A stretch of 64,000 nucleotides of DNA. Source: Chloroflexota bacterium. GTDB lineage: Bacteria; Chloroflexota; UBA11872. The stretch lies in contig JAJDZU010000024.1 in NCBI GenBank assembly GCA_022824495.1, forward strand, positions 372,001 through 436,000, given 5' to 3'. The notes under the pieces were generated by a model that made no database searches, was not told the origin of the DNA, and worked only from the letters and a program-made list of their open reading frames with translations. Positions 19,450 through 28,316 of the stretch are shown in pieces. A program made the translations under genes and the position numbers. Positions within the stretch are counted from its first letter, which is position 1. The number at the start of each line of letters is the position of its first letter.

Positions 19450-21645
19450 GTGACTCCGTCAAGAGTCGCGACGTTGCCGTTCCGCGTTCGCGGCGGCAAC
19501 GAACCGGGCAGCCTGGACGCCACTTTTCACCCGGCGGGCGGAGCAAGCGTGAGCGGGCCGGACCTCCGTCTCACCGCCGGCGCCGTCGGAACCTGGGAGT
19601 TCCGAGTAACGGTCGAAGCCCCGGTGGCCGCGGGCGGCGGCTTCTTCTTCGAGCGCTACGGGTTCCTGCTGTCGCACAGCATCCAGAACACCCGCCCGCG
19701 CGGACGCGACTACGTCACCCTGCGGGCCAGGACGGATGCGCGCGTTCGTCTCGAACTCAACGAGCTCAACCAAGCCAACTCGCCGCCAATAGCACGCATC
19801 CTCGTCGAAGATGGAACCCTGATCCCAGGCGACCAGCTATGCCTGGTAGTCGGCGACACCAGCCAGGGCGGTCCCGGCAGCGAGGTCTACGACGTTACTT
19901 GTCAGGGCCGCATCGTCCTTTCGGTTGACCGGAGCGGCAGCCTCGCCTATCGCCAATTGAGAGCCGGCGAGATTCGCATTCACGTTGAGTCGGACCCCCA
20001 ACCAACGCTCCTGCGCCTGCTGGGACCATCCATGACGCGACCCGGCGAGCCATTCGCGCTGCACTTGACCGTCTATGACCGCAATCACAACGTCTGCACG
20101 CAATACACGGGAGCGGTGGAACTGCGCGACGAGACGACGTTGCTTACCGGTCTCCCGAGCCGCGTCGAATTCGGTCCGGAGAACGCAGGGCTGGCCATTA
20201 TCGAGAGCGTCAAGGCTCAGGCCCCCGGTCTGATCCGAGTCAAAGCACACGACCACGCACACGGACTGTCCACGCTGAGCAACCCAATCCTCATCCAGTC
20301 CGACCCCGAGTGGCTAATCCTCTGGGGCGACCTGCACTCCCACAGCTGGGGCGACGTCAGCATGGGGCTGATGGACGACCCCACCCCCATCCTTCATCCC
20401 GCCGGTCGCCACGCCCAGGCCCGCGGCCAGGCCCGCCTCGACTTCGCCGCCCCCGGTCCCATGGCACCGCCCGACCAAACGCACCGGCCCGCCGTGTGGG
20501 AAGCGCACCAGGCGGCCTACCGAGCCAACGACGAGCCGGGAACCTACATCCCGTTCCTGGCCGGAGAAGCACACCCCAGCATTGGCGGCGATCGCAACGT
20601 CGTCTTTCGCGACTGGGAAGAGCGCCATGCGCCCGCTTGGGCCGACATGGACGAACTGGTGCAGACCTACGGCGACCGCGATGACGTCTTGCTCGAAGCT
20701 CACGTCGGCGGCGGCCCTGCCGACTGGGAGGCCTATCCGACCATGCACGAGCCGGCGGTCGAAGTCGCCAGCGGTCACGGATCGGCCGAATGGCTATTGC
20801 AGCGCGCGCTCCGCCACGGTCACCGCCCCGCCGTCATCGCCTCCGGCGACACCCACCTGCCGCTTCTGGCGGCGCCCATGGCCGCCCACCTCTTCCGCGG
20901 ACGCTTTGGCAGTCACCTGAACATCCGCGACTGCGCCATCGGTTGCGGTCCGGTGGCCGCCGTGCGCGCCATCCGCTGTGAGCGCCAGGCCATCTGGGAG
21001 GCGGTCCAGAATCGCCGCACTTACGCGACTACCGGCGCCCGCATCATTCTTGACGTCCGAGCCAATGGCCATCCGGCGGGAAGCGAGATTGAGTTCGACG
21101 GAAAACCCCGCCTGACCATCACCGCGCATGCCTGCGCACCCATCGAGCGAATTGACCTCATCCGCGACGATCGAGCCCTGGCCGCCTGGCGTCCCGAGAC
21201 CCTGGACGCCAGGCTTGAGTTCGAGGATGCGGATCCGCGCCCCGAGGCCGCCTACTACGTCCGCCTGCGTCAAACCGATGGCGAATACGCCTGGAGCACT
21301 CCCATTTGGGTTTCCTGCAGCGTCTGCGGCTCCGGCGCCGACGCCGACCTGCCGGCCTGGAACCAGCACGAACCAGTCGACCTGGCCGCCTTCCGTCCCA
21401 ACGACGCCGAACCCTACGAGAACCGTCTGCTCGATTACCTGGCCACCAACGAGGACCCAAGCTGCTTCCACGACATCACGCCGGTCCGCATCGTCAATGA
21501 GGTCCCCGGACGCGCCGCGCTCTTCCACGCCTTCCTGGGCAACGCGCGCGAACCCATCTCGATTCGCTGGTACTTCGACTTCCCCATGCCTCGACTTCGC
21601 CTTGACTGGGGCTGGCGCGACTTCGGCGCCAGGGATGGTGGCTGA
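19450..21645 (+). CDS. DUF3604 (PHP-like) domain protein with N-terminal beta domains
   Basis: A 731-residue protein starting at GTG 19450 (CAGGGC about 10 nt upstream). Residues 1-170 form an all-beta domain without a signal peptide. Residues 175-280 look like an Ig/filamin-type domain ('TVYDRNHNVCTQYTGAVEL'). From about 290 comes the DUF3604 core, which opens with 'WGDLHSHSWGD', the HxH metal site of PHP-type phosphoesterases, and ends near 'IASGDTHLP'. The C-terminal 200 residues include 'RRTYATTGARIILD', typical of the family. DUF3604 is taken as a metallohydrolase-like domain of unknown substrate. Confidence 0.82.
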   Translation: MTPSRVATLPFRVRGGNEPGSLDATFHPAGGASVSGPDLRLTAGAVGTWEFRVTVEAPVAAGGGFFFERYGFLLSHSIQNTRPRGRDYVTLRARTDARVRLELNELNQANSPPIARILVEDGTLIPGDQLCLVVGDTSQGGPGSEVYDVTCQGRIVLSVDRSGSLAYRQLRAGEIRIHVESDPQPTLLRLLGPSMTRPGEPFALHLTVYDRNHNVCTQYTGAVELRDETTLLTGLPSRVEFGPENAGLAIIESVKAQAPGLIRVKAHDHAHGLSTLSNPILIQSDPEWLILWGDLHSHSWGDVSMGLMDDPTPILHPAGRHAQARGQARLDFAAPGPMAPPDQTHRPAVWEAHQAAYRANDEPGTYIPFLAGEAHPSIGGDRNVVFRDWEERHAPAWADMDELVQTYGDRDDVLLEAHVGGGPADWEAYPTMHEPAVEVASGHGSAEWLLQRALRHGHRPAVIASGDTHLPLLAAPMAAHLFRGRFGSHLNIRDCAIGCGPVAAVRAIRCERQAIWEAVQNRRTYATTGARIILDVRANGHPAGSEIEFDGKPRLTITAHACAPIERIDLIRDDRALAAWRPETLDARLEFEDADPRPEAAYYVRLRQTDGEYAWSTPIWVSCSVCGSGADADLPAWNQHEPVDLAAFRPNDAEPYENRLLDYLATNEDPSCFHDITPVRIVNEVPGRAALFHAFLGNAREPISIRWYFDFPMPRLRLDWGWRDFGARDGG

Positions 21646-21696
21646 GCGCAGACGACGCTTCAATCGGGCGGAACTGCGGCAGGCCTACCTGTGGCC

Positions 21697-21702
21697 TATA
21701 TT
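21697..21702 (+). promoter_or_regulatory. Candidate -10 element (TATATT) for the double-Cache gene
   Basis: TATATT lies 31 nt upstream of the ATG at 21734 and is the only AT-rich hexamer in the interval. The -35 region is not clear. Confidence 0.35.
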
Positions 21703-21733
21703 CGTTCAGGCTTCTCGGGCGGAAAGGTAAAGC

Positions 21734-22762
21734 ATGAAACGTCTGGTTGTAGCGATCGTTGGTGTCGTCTCACTCCTTGGAATCACCGCCGCGGCGGCGT
21801 TGGCCGATTGGCCGACCACCTGCGTTGAACTCAACGACCTCATCGAAGCCGGACGCGGCAACGATCACAACGTCGGGATCTACCAGCGCGTCCACGGCGA
21901 CCAGGCTGAAGCCGTCTGTCGGAGCGAACATGCGGACTCCGTCCTCCGATTCGGCGCCCGGCCCTACCAGCTTCCCGCCAGATCCGATTCCGCCGGCTAC
22001 ACCCAGGCCTTCGTCGAACGCGCCATCAACCGCTACAACACGCAGGGACTCCAGGCCACGCTCGACTACTACAACTCCCCGGAGAGCACTGATGGGCCGT
22101 GGTACGTCTTCATATTCGACGAGAACGATGTGCTCGTCGCTCACGCGCCCACCCCCGCAATCGTGGGCCTCCATGCCCGCTATGTCGTGGGCCCCGACAG
22201 CTTTCCCACCGGCCTGCAGGTGGTGGCGGACGCGACGCCGCAGGGCGCCTGGAGTTCCTATTCGTGGATAAATCCCGAGACCGGCGAAACGGAGTCCAAG
22301 CACTCCTGGGTCGTTCGGCACGACGGCCTGGTGTTCGGCTCAGGTTGGTACGAGCCGGGCCCGTCCAAAGCCGACCTGCCCGGCTACACGCAGGCCCTGG
22401 TGCAGCGGGCCGTCGATCTTCACGACTCCATAGGCCGTGATGAAACGCTCGCCTACTACAACACGCCGGAGAGCGCGGACGGCCCCTGGTACGTATTTGT
22501 CATCGAAGACCGGGACGGCGTCCTCTACTCCGTGGCCAACGCCAACCGCCCGGACATCGTCGGCACGACCCGCGAGCGCATCGACGCCAACGGCTTCAAC
22601 TACGGTGAAGCCATGGCCGCCGTAACCGAGGAGAGCGGCGGCGCCTGGGTGAGCTACCTGTTCACCCATCCGCAGACCCGCGAGGACGCGCCCAAGCACT
22701 CCTGGGTCGTGCGTGTCGGCAACCTTATCTTCGGCGTCGGCTGGTACGAAGGAATCGAGTAA
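21734..22762 (+). CDS. Secreted protein with two tandem Cache-like domains
   Basis: 342 residues. Residues 1-25 are a signal peptide (MKR, hydrophobic core, AxA-like cleavage near 'AALA'). Residues 28-65 form a small Cys-containing module ('TTCVELNDLIEAGRGND ... AVCRSEHA') that probably carries a disulfide. Two homologous single-Cache units follow, about 78-207 and 215-340. Each has 'GYTQA.V.RA...', 'YYN.PES.DGPWYVF', and ends 'KHSWVVR..L.FG.GWYE'. Cache domains bind small extracellular ligands, usually on chemoreceptors or kinases, but this protein has no transmembrane or signalling domain. It may be a free or lipid-independent ligand-binding protein. Confidence 0.85.
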   Translation: MKRLVVAIVGVVSLLGITAAAALADWPTTCVELNDLIEAGRGNDHNVGIYQRVHGDQAEAVCRSEHADSVLRFGARPYQLPARSDSAGYTQAFVERAINRYNTQGLQATLDYYNSPESTDGPWYVFIFDENDVLVAHAPTPAIVGLHARYVVGPDSFPTGLQVVADATPQGAWSSYSWINPETGETESKHSWVVRHDGLVFGSGWYEPGPSKADLPGYTQALVQRAVDLHDSIGRDETLAYYNTPESADGPWYVFVIEDRDGVLYSVANANRPDIVGTTRERIDANGFNYGEAMAAVTEESGGAWVSYLFTHPQTREDAPKHSWVVRVGNLIFGVGWYEGIE

Positions 22763-22880
22763 GCCGCCTCCGCACGCCGCCGGCCTGGTCGTAGCGAGGC
22801 AGGTCGGCGGCGTCGCGCGGCTCTCCGCTTCGGAGATGCCGTAGGGTAAACACGGCTTGGCTCACTCGGAGCGTGAACTC

Positions 22881-23222
22881 ATGGCTAACCCCGAAGCGGT
22901 CTTTCAACGACATTGGGACGCGGTCCAGTCCGGCGACTTCGACCTCATCGCCGCCGACTACGCGGCTGACGCCCGCCTCATGCAGCCCAACCAGGTACGC
23001 ATCGGGCACGACGGCTGCCGCGCCTTCTTCGAAGCCCTGTTCGCCGACCTGGCGGGGTTCGAGGCCCGCCAGGAATCCGTCACCGTCAGGGGCGACGCCG
23101 TTCTGCTCACCTGGTCGGGCTCCCACGAGGATGGTCGCACCGCCGAAGGCGTGGACACCTTCGTCATCAGCGACGACCTGATCCACGTGCAGACGCTCGT
23201 CTACCGGATTCGGTCGGCCTGA
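22881..23222 (+). CDS. SnoaL-like / NTF2-fold protein
   Basis: 113 residues from ATG 22881, with GGAG 9 nt upstream. The pattern 'AVFQRHWDAVQSGDFDLIAADYAADARLMQPN' followed by 'GHDGCRAFFEALFADL' and beta strands ending 'TFVISDDLIHVQTLVYRI' is the cone-shaped NTF2/SnoaL fold. Family members range from cyclases and isomerases to ligand-binding proteins. No catalytic dyad can be assigned with confidence. A nearby TAGGGT could be its -10 element. Confidence 0.8.
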   Translation: MANPEAVFQRHWDAVQSGDFDLIAADYAADARLMQPNQVRIGHDGCRAFFEALFADLAGFEARQESVTVRGDAVLLTWSGSHEDGRTAEGVDTFVISDDLIHVQTLVYRIRSA

Positions 23223-23289
23223 TCGCACCGCGTGTCCGATACGCGGGACTACACTCGGGCTCTGCTGAGCCGCACCCGGAGGATGAACC

Positions 23290-23874
23290 TTGACCGTCGA
23301 CGACACCCAACGCGCGCGGGTGCGAGCCGAACTGCCCGAGGTCGAGTGGATCGACGACTCTGAGCTGGCCGCCAAAGTCGTTGAAGCCTGGGCGCTGGCC
23401 CTGTCCCAGAGTTCCTTCAGCGCCATTGCCGACATCCGCGGCTCCGGCAACCCCGACACCCCGGCGCTCGAGGACGGCACTCAGACCGACCACATCCGCG
23501 GCGTCACGCGACTCGCCGTCGCCATCGCGGGCGAGCTCGGCAATCTCTTCCCTGGCCTGGAGTACGACCGCGACTTGCTGATCGCCGCCGCCCTTTGCCA
23601 CGACGTCGGCAAGCCCTGGGAGTTCGATCCGCAAAACCAGGCCCGCTGGGCCGCCGAGCGCGGACGCACCGGCTGGCCCTCCATCCGCCATCCCGGCTAC
23701 GGCGTCCACATCTGCCTGACGGTCGGTCTCCCAGAGGAAGTCGCCCACGTCGCCGGCGGCCACTCGGGCGAGGGCGAACTGGTCCAGCGCAGCCTCATCA
23801 ACCAGATCGTCCACCAGGCCGACTACGCCTTCTGGCGCGTCCTGCAGGCCGGCGGCCAACTCGTCGAGGACTAG
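23290..23874 (+). CDS. HD-domain metal-dependent phosphohydrolase-like protein
   Basis: A 194-residue protein. The start is TTG 23290, chosen because GGAGG lies 7 nt upstream; the nearby ATG at 23284 is in another frame. HD-domain ligands are visible: His68 ('TDHIRGV'), His104-Asp105 ('ALCHDVGKPW'), His134 or His140 in the middle, and Asp178 ('VHQADYAFW'). It would bind one or two divalent metals and hydrolyse a phosphoester. The substrate is unknown. A TACACT element sits at 23250-23255. Its stop overlaps the convergent gene by 4 nt. Confidence 0.85.
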   Translation: MTVDDTQRARVRAELPEVEWIDDSELAAKVVEAWALALSQSSFSAIADIRGSGNPDTPALEDGTQTDHIRGVTRLAVAIAGELGNLFPGLEYDRDLLIAAALCHDVGKPWEFDPQNQARWAAERGRTGWPSIRHPGYGVHICLTVGLPEEVAHVAGGHSGEGELVQRSLINQIVHQADYAFWRVLQAGGQLVED

Positions 23875-24452
23875 GCCGCGGGCGTCGCCGCCCGAATCTC
23901 CAGCTCCTCGTCACCGTTCCGCACCGCGTCGCCGGCCAGCCCGGCAATGTCGTCCCCACGCACGTCAAACGTGAACCGTCCAGCCGCGTCACGGCCTGGA
24001 TCTCGTCCCTGCGCGTCGAATACGCCCAGCCGCACGTCCGTCCCGCTCACCCGCAACATGCCGCCGTCCCCGCCACGCGTGTAATGCACCGTGCCGTCCG
24101 CCTGGATTTCGTTCTCAACCGTCACGCTGGGATCCAGCAGCAACGCATAGCCGTCGAACGCGATTCGTAACTCGATCCGATCGCCGTCCACGACTCGCTG
24201 CACCGTCGCTGTGCCGCTGCTGCCATCTATGATCCGGGTGCCCTCCAGCTCGACCACCCGTGGTCGCAGTTCTTGCTCGATGACCCGTGACACGAACGTC
24301 CGCATCAGCCGGGCGGCACGTTCCTCCGGCGTAGGCGTTGGTTCGGTCTGCCTCGGAGCCAGCGTCGACTCGTCCACGTCAATCGCAACAACGACAACGG
24401 CCGCCGCGATCAGCGCCGAGGCCAGTCCCGCCAGGAGCCAGTTCCGGCTCAA
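23871..24452 (-). CDS. Membrane-anchored protein of unknown function
   Basis: A 193-residue protein with one N-terminal hydrophobic helix (residues 6-24), then a Pro/Thr linker ('TEPTPTPEE') and a soluble region rich in beta strands, presumably outside the membrane. No family is recognised. The TTG start overlaps the stop of the arsC-like gene (TTGA), so the pair is translationally coupled. That coupling hints at a role linked to the phosphatase/reductase, but nothing in the sequence shows it. Confidence 0.65.
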   Translation of the reverse strand: MSRNWLLAGLASALIAAAVVVVAIDVDESTLAPRQTEPTPTPEERAARLMRTFVSRVIEQELRPRVVELEGTRIIDGSSGTATVQRVVDGDRIELRIAFDGYALLLDPSVTVENEIQADGTVHYTRGGDGGMLRVSGTDVRLGVFDAQGRDPGRDAAGRFTFDVRGDDIAGLAGDAVRNGDEELEIRAATPAA

Positions 24453-24883
24453 CCCAGCGAATCCGGCGCCAGTTCGGCCACCAGGGCCTGCACACGCGCG
24501 GAAATGTCGTCGCGGACGCGCCGAACCACGTCAATCGTCTGGCCCGACGGATCCTCCACCGGCCAGTCCCTGTACTCCGTCCCCGGCACCAGCGGGCAGG
24601 CATCGCCGCATCCCATCGTGATGCAAACATCAGCCGCGGCCACGTCGTCAGTCGTCAATCGCGACGGCGTGGTGTCGCTGATGTCGATGTCAATCTCGCG
24701 CATGGCCTGAACCGCCATCGGATTCACGCGTTCCCCGGGGGCCGTGCCCGCCGACATAACGCTGATCTGCCCACCCGCGGCTGCGCGCAGCAAGCCCGCC
24801 GCCATCTGGCTGCGCCCCGCGTTGTGCACGCAGACGAAAATTACCGAAGACGTTGGAGGAGACTCATCGAGGGATGCGGACAC
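24449..24883 (-). CDS. arsC: Arsenate reductase ArsC, thioredoxin-linked (low-MW phosphatase fold)
   Basis: 144 residues. The phosphatase-type P-loop CX5R is Cys18-VHNAG-Arg24 ('VCVHNAGRSQM'). 'CITMGCGDACPLVPG' (Cys92, Cys96) is the second signature of bacterial thioredoxin-coupled arsenate reductases, followed by 'DWPVEDPSGQ'. It reduces arsenate to arsenite using a Cys relay and thioredoxin. No arsR, arsB or acr3 is adjacent, so resistance by efflux would depend on genes elsewhere. Some family members act mainly as tyrosine phosphatases, which is the main alternative. Confidence 0.85.
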   Translation of the reverse strand: MSASLDESPPTSSVIFVCVHNAGRSQMAAGLLRAAAGGQISVMSAGTAPGERVNPMAVQAMREIDIDISDTTPSRLTTDDVAAADVCITMGCGDACPLVPGTEYRDWPVEDPSGQTIDVVRRVRDDISARVQALVAELAPDSLG

Positions 24884-24953
24884 GGATTCACCGTGGAGCG
24901 GAAATTCGTCGCTGCGCCATCATAGGAGCGTTTCCCGGATCGTCGGCGCGGCT

Positions 24954-26018
24954 CTAGTAGTGAACGACCACCCGCGTCCCATGGTCGCAGAATCCCCACG
25001 CCCACTCGGAGTCATGCAGCCGCAGGTTTACGCAGCCCGCGCTGCGCGCCGTGCCGAACTCGCTGTGCCAGTAGGCGTAGTGAAACCCGATCCAGTTCTC
25101 GGTGAAGTACTGGATGTGCAACACGTCGTCCAGGTCGTAGACGGCGTTGGTACTGCCGTTGGAGATCATGCGCGCGCGCGGCACGCGTACGAAGACGCGA
25201 TAGCGTCCGGCCGGGGTGAAGTCGGGATAAATGCCGGTCGACGTGGCGGCCATCCGCACGGGCTCGTCCCCGTCAAAAAACGTCACCACCTGCCGCGTCA
25301 GGTCCACCGTGGCGTGACGGTCGGCCGGCGGCCCGTACGCTGGATCCAGCGCGGCCAGGTCCACGATCGGCGCATGCCGGGCGCGTTCCACCGGACCGGT
25401 CGGCAGCCGCAGTCGCTCCGCCTCCATCAGACCCAGTCGCAGGTCGGTCACGCGCCCACCGCTCTCGGAAAGCACCGCTCGTTCGAATACCTGCCAGAGC
25501 CCGCCGTCGCCGACCACCGCTGACGCCAGCGGATACCCAAACCGGTAGACCCCGCCATTCTCGCGGTGAAACGGCCACACGGCCGGATGCACGCCATGGC
25601 CAGTCTGTGGAAAGAAGTGGGCGTACGCTGCCTCGTGCCGCGGTGCGGACGACCGACTGACGTAGGGGCGCCCCAGGTTCACCGGCACCACCCCCAGCGG
25701 ATCGCGCGACGTCGGCGCCAGTGCCAGCGCGCCCCGCTCGAAGTACTGGATTCGGCGGTTGCCGACATCCAGTTGCTCGGTTATCGGCCAGCCAAGCCCT
25801 TCCTCACGCCCGTATTGCAGCCACCACGCCAGGAATGGCCCGCCCACGTGATGACCGGTCTCGCGCAGATAGATTGCTGGAACCGGAACATCCGGAGTTG
25901 CCGGATCGGCTCGAACCACACCCGCCCCGGCGCCCACGGCTGCGCCAATCGCGACCGACAGGCGACCAAGAAAGGCGCGTCGCGAACTATAGGTGCTCCG
26001 GTTTAACGCCTGGCGCAA
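24954..26018 (-). CDS. Tat-exported L,D-transpeptidase with two cell-wall repeat units
   Basis: 354 residues. The N-terminus 'SSRRAFLGRLSVAIGAAVGAG' is a Tat signal. Two repeats follow: 'GPFLAWWLQYGREEGLGWPITE ... IQYFERG' (about 55-100) and a looser 'FGYPLASAVVGDGG..QVFERA' (about 170-195). This repeat is common in Chloroflexota surface proteins. The YkuD domain occupies the C-terminal 130 residues; the catalytic block is 'HSEFGTARSAGCVN' with His near 318 and Cys329. It would form 3-3 peptidoglycan crosslinks or attach proteins to the wall. The start is TTG 26018. Confidence 0.9.
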   Translation of the reverse strand: MRQALNRSTYSSRRAFLGRLSVAIGAAVGAGAGVVRADPATPDVPVPAIYLRETGHHVGGPFLAWWLQYGREEGLGWPITEQLDVGNRRIQYFERGALALAPTSRDPLGVVPVNLGRPYVSRSSAPRHEAAYAHFFPQTGHGVHPAVWPFHRENGGVYRFGYPLASAVVGDGGLWQVFERAVLSESGGRVTDLRLGLMEAERLRLPTGPVERARHAPIVDLAALDPAYGPPADRHATVDLTRQVVTFFDGDEPVRMAATSTGIYPDFTPAGRYRVFVRVPRARMISNGSTNAVYDLDDVLHIQYFTENWIGFHYAYWHSEFGTARSAGCVNLRLHDSEWAWGFCDHGTRVVVHY

Positions 26019-26128
26019 AACGGCGACTCGCTCCTCGGCGGCGAAACCCCGCCCACCGGCCCTCCCGGCGAGGTCGCAACGCCACCCGCCCTAATGTTAG
26101 GACATACGCGCCATGCGGCAATCCCCGG

Positions 26129-27511
26129 CTAGTCGTACCTGTAGCCGTACACGCTGGCCCGCGCCGCCGTGACGTGCAGGCGCACCCGGCGGCCGCGCAA
26201 GGCCTTTAGCGAGTCGCCCGTGTCCCAGCAAACCCGCGCCTCGATCGCGTCGCGTTCAATGGGCACGGCCTCATCGTGGCCGAATCCCTCCAGCGCTCCG
26301 CCATGCTCGTTTAGCACCGCCACCCGCACGTCCCCGAACTCCGCATCCACGTTGAGCGTCAAGCGGTCGCCGCGTACCTCGGCCGGTTCGGTCACGAACT
26401 CGCCGCCGTCCTGACCGGCCGTCAGCGCCGCCCAACGGTCGCGTTGGAACTCCAATAGCCCAACGCTGCACCGCGCCGGCCGCATCCGGTAGCGCCGGCC
26501 CCCGTGCGCCGTGCCGCGCCCGCCGAACGGCACCAGCATTCGGTCCCCCACGACCAGCGGATCGTTGCTGGATGGAAACACCCACATGTCATCCCACGCG
26601 CCCTCGGTCCCGCGGTCCAGCCACGGCGTCCGTTCCAGCCGCTGCCAGTGGTCCCCGTCGCGGCTCACCACCAGTTCCGTGTGCAGCCGCTCCACGAATC
26701 GGTCATAAAACTCCAGGTAGCCCAGGTACCCGTTCCCCGCGGTCATGGGATACATGCTGTAAAACTCGGCATCCACCGGGTCGGCGTCGTCCGGCCGCAT
26801 CAGGATGTCGGGACCCGACCACGCCCGCAGGTCCGGGCTCCGCCAGCGCTCCACGCTGCGAATGCGCGGAAGCGGCGGATCCGCCTGGGAATCCCGGTCC
26901 AGGTGCGCGCGGCGTGAAGTCAGCCAGTACTCCCCCCGCCGGTCGTCATAAACGCAGTGAAACCGATCGCCCGACTCGGTCAGGAACGGCTCGTTGCGCC
27001 AGGTCCAATGCAACCCGTCGGGGCTGGTCAACACGAAAAACGCATGGCGTCGCGCCGCCCGGTCACGCGCATAAATCACCATCCGATAGCGTTCGTCGGC
27101 CGGCGCGTCCGGGTCGACAAACACCCGCGGACTGTCCAGGTAATTCCACGGCGCGCTCTCGCGCATCATCCAGCAGATGTTGTTCGAGCGGCTGCCGTCC
27201 CACTCGAACAACCCCAGGTCCGGCTTGTCCCAGGTCACCCCGTCGGTCGACGTCGCGTAGCAGATCGGCGTGTCCAGCGGCTCCGGCCGTTCGGCGTTCC
27301 AGGCCTCGTACCAGAGCTTGAAGAGCTTTGTCTCCGGGTCGTAATGCGCCGTCCCCCAGGTCACGACTGACGTGCCCTCCCACGGCTCCGTCGGCGCCAG
27401 CACCGGCGCCATCTGCACCCGCCCCGGCCGATTCCAGGTCCGGCGCATATGCACCACCGTCTGCAGTTCCCACGGGTGACAGAACAGGTGGAGAGAAGGG
27501 TCGTACGGCAT
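26129..27511 (-). CDS. Five-bladed beta-propeller, glycoside-hydrolase-like protein
   Basis: 460 residues from ATG 27511, where the protein begins 'MPYDPSLHLFCHPWELQ'; the open frame further upstream is low-complexity and not believable. Repeated 'YATSTDGVTWDKP', 'LTSPDGLHWTW' and 'VVSRDGDHWQRL' units are the S-x-D-G-x-x-W blades found in GH43/GH32-type and sialidase-like propellers. A C-terminal jelly-roll-like domain ('LTLNVDAEFGDVRVAVL') resembles the beta-sandwich of GH32. No signal peptide is seen. Catalytic acids cannot be assigned, so a hydrolase is likely but unproven. Confidence 0.75.
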   Translation of the reverse strand: MPYDPSLHLFCHPWELQTVVHMRRTWNRPGRVQMAPVLAPTEPWEGTSVVTWGTAHYDPETKLFKLWYEAWNAERPEPLDTPICYATSTDGVTWDKPDLGLFEWDGSRSNNICWMMRESAPWNYLDSPRVFVDPDAPADERYRMVIYARDRAARRHAFFVLTSPDGLHWTWRNEPFLTESGDRFHCVYDDRRGEYWLTSRRAHLDRDSQADPPLPRIRSVERWRSPDLRAWSGPDILMRPDDADPVDAEFYSMYPMTAGNGYLGYLEFYDRFVERLHTELVVSRDGDHWQRLERTPWLDRGTEGAWDDMWVFPSSNDPLVVGDRMLVPFGGRGTAHGGRRYRMRPARCSVGLLEFQRDRWAALTAGQDGGEFVTEPAEVRGDRLTLNVDAEFGDVRVAVLNEHGGALEGFGHDEAVPIERDAIEARVCWDTGDSLKALRGRRVRLHVTAARASVYGYRYD

Positions 27512-27578
27512 GGCTGAACCTCGCGACCTCAAACTGCCCCGCCAGCATACGCAGCCGCGCCGGTCGACCGCTCGGGGA

Positions 27579-28310
27579 CTAGCGCTGCTGAATCGCCGCC
27601 GGCAGCAGCACCAACTCCGGCACATACGCTCGTGCCGGCAGCGAGGTCACGAACAACACCGCCTCCGCCACGTCCTCCGGCTGCAGCGCGTTCGCAATCA
27701 TCTCCGGCGGCGTCGGCGCCGGCCGGCGGTCGATCATCGGCGTCTCGGTCAGCCCCGGGAAGATCATCGTCGCCCGGATCCCGTTCCCGGCCTCCTCGTG
27801 CATCATTCCGTACACGAACCCGGCTTCCCCGTGCTTCGTGCTCTGGTACGCCACGCCCGACATGTCCGGAAGCTGCACCGCCGCCGACGAGATCACCACC
27901 ACCCGCGCCTGGGCCTCCCGCAGCGCCGGCAGCGCCGCCTGCGTGACGTCATACAGCCCCCACAGGTTCGTCCGCTGCATCAGCTCCCAGTCCGACGAAC
28001 TCAGCACCTCCAGCGCCCGCCCCGGGATATTCCAGCCCGTCGCGTACACCAGGATGTCGATCCCGCCCAACGCTTCCACCGCGGCCTGCACGGAAGCCCG
28101 CGCCGCCGCCGCGTCCTGGATATCGACTGGGACTACGACACCGTTGCGCCCGGCTTCCCGAATCTCGCTCGCGACCTCGTCCAGCGCATCCTCGGTCCGC
28201 GCCAGCACCGCCACGTCCGCCCCGGCCCTGGCCAGCGCCAGCGCCGTGGCTCGTCCCATACCGCTGCTGGCGCCGTAGACCGCCGCGCGCTTCCCGGTGT
28301 GGCTGCTCAC
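27579..28310 (-). CDS. Short-chain dehydrogenase/reductase
   Basis: A 243-residue classical SDR. The cofactor motif is 'GASSGMGRA' (residues 13-21). The catalytic triad is Ser141/142, Tyr155 and Lys159 ('YQSTKHGEAGF'). 'LARTEDALDE' after beta-2 suggests NADP(H) preference through Arg38. It reduces a carbonyl or oxidises an alcohol; substrate unknown. The upstream membrane-protein gene ends 6 nt before it on the same strand, so the two are likely co-transcribed. Confidence 0.92.
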   Translation of the reverse strand: MSSHTGKRAAVYGASSGMGRATALALARAGADVAVLARTEDALDEVASEIREAGRNGVVVPVDIQDAAAARASVQAAVEALGGIDILVYATGWNIPGRALEVLSSSDWELMQRTNLWGLYDVTQAALPALREAQARVVVISSAAVQLPDMSGVAYQSTKHGEAGFVYGMMHEEAGNGIRATMIFPGLTETPMIDRRPAPTPPEMIANALQPEDVAEAVLFVTSLPARAYVPELVLLPAAIQQR

Positions 28311-28316
28311 CGCTGC

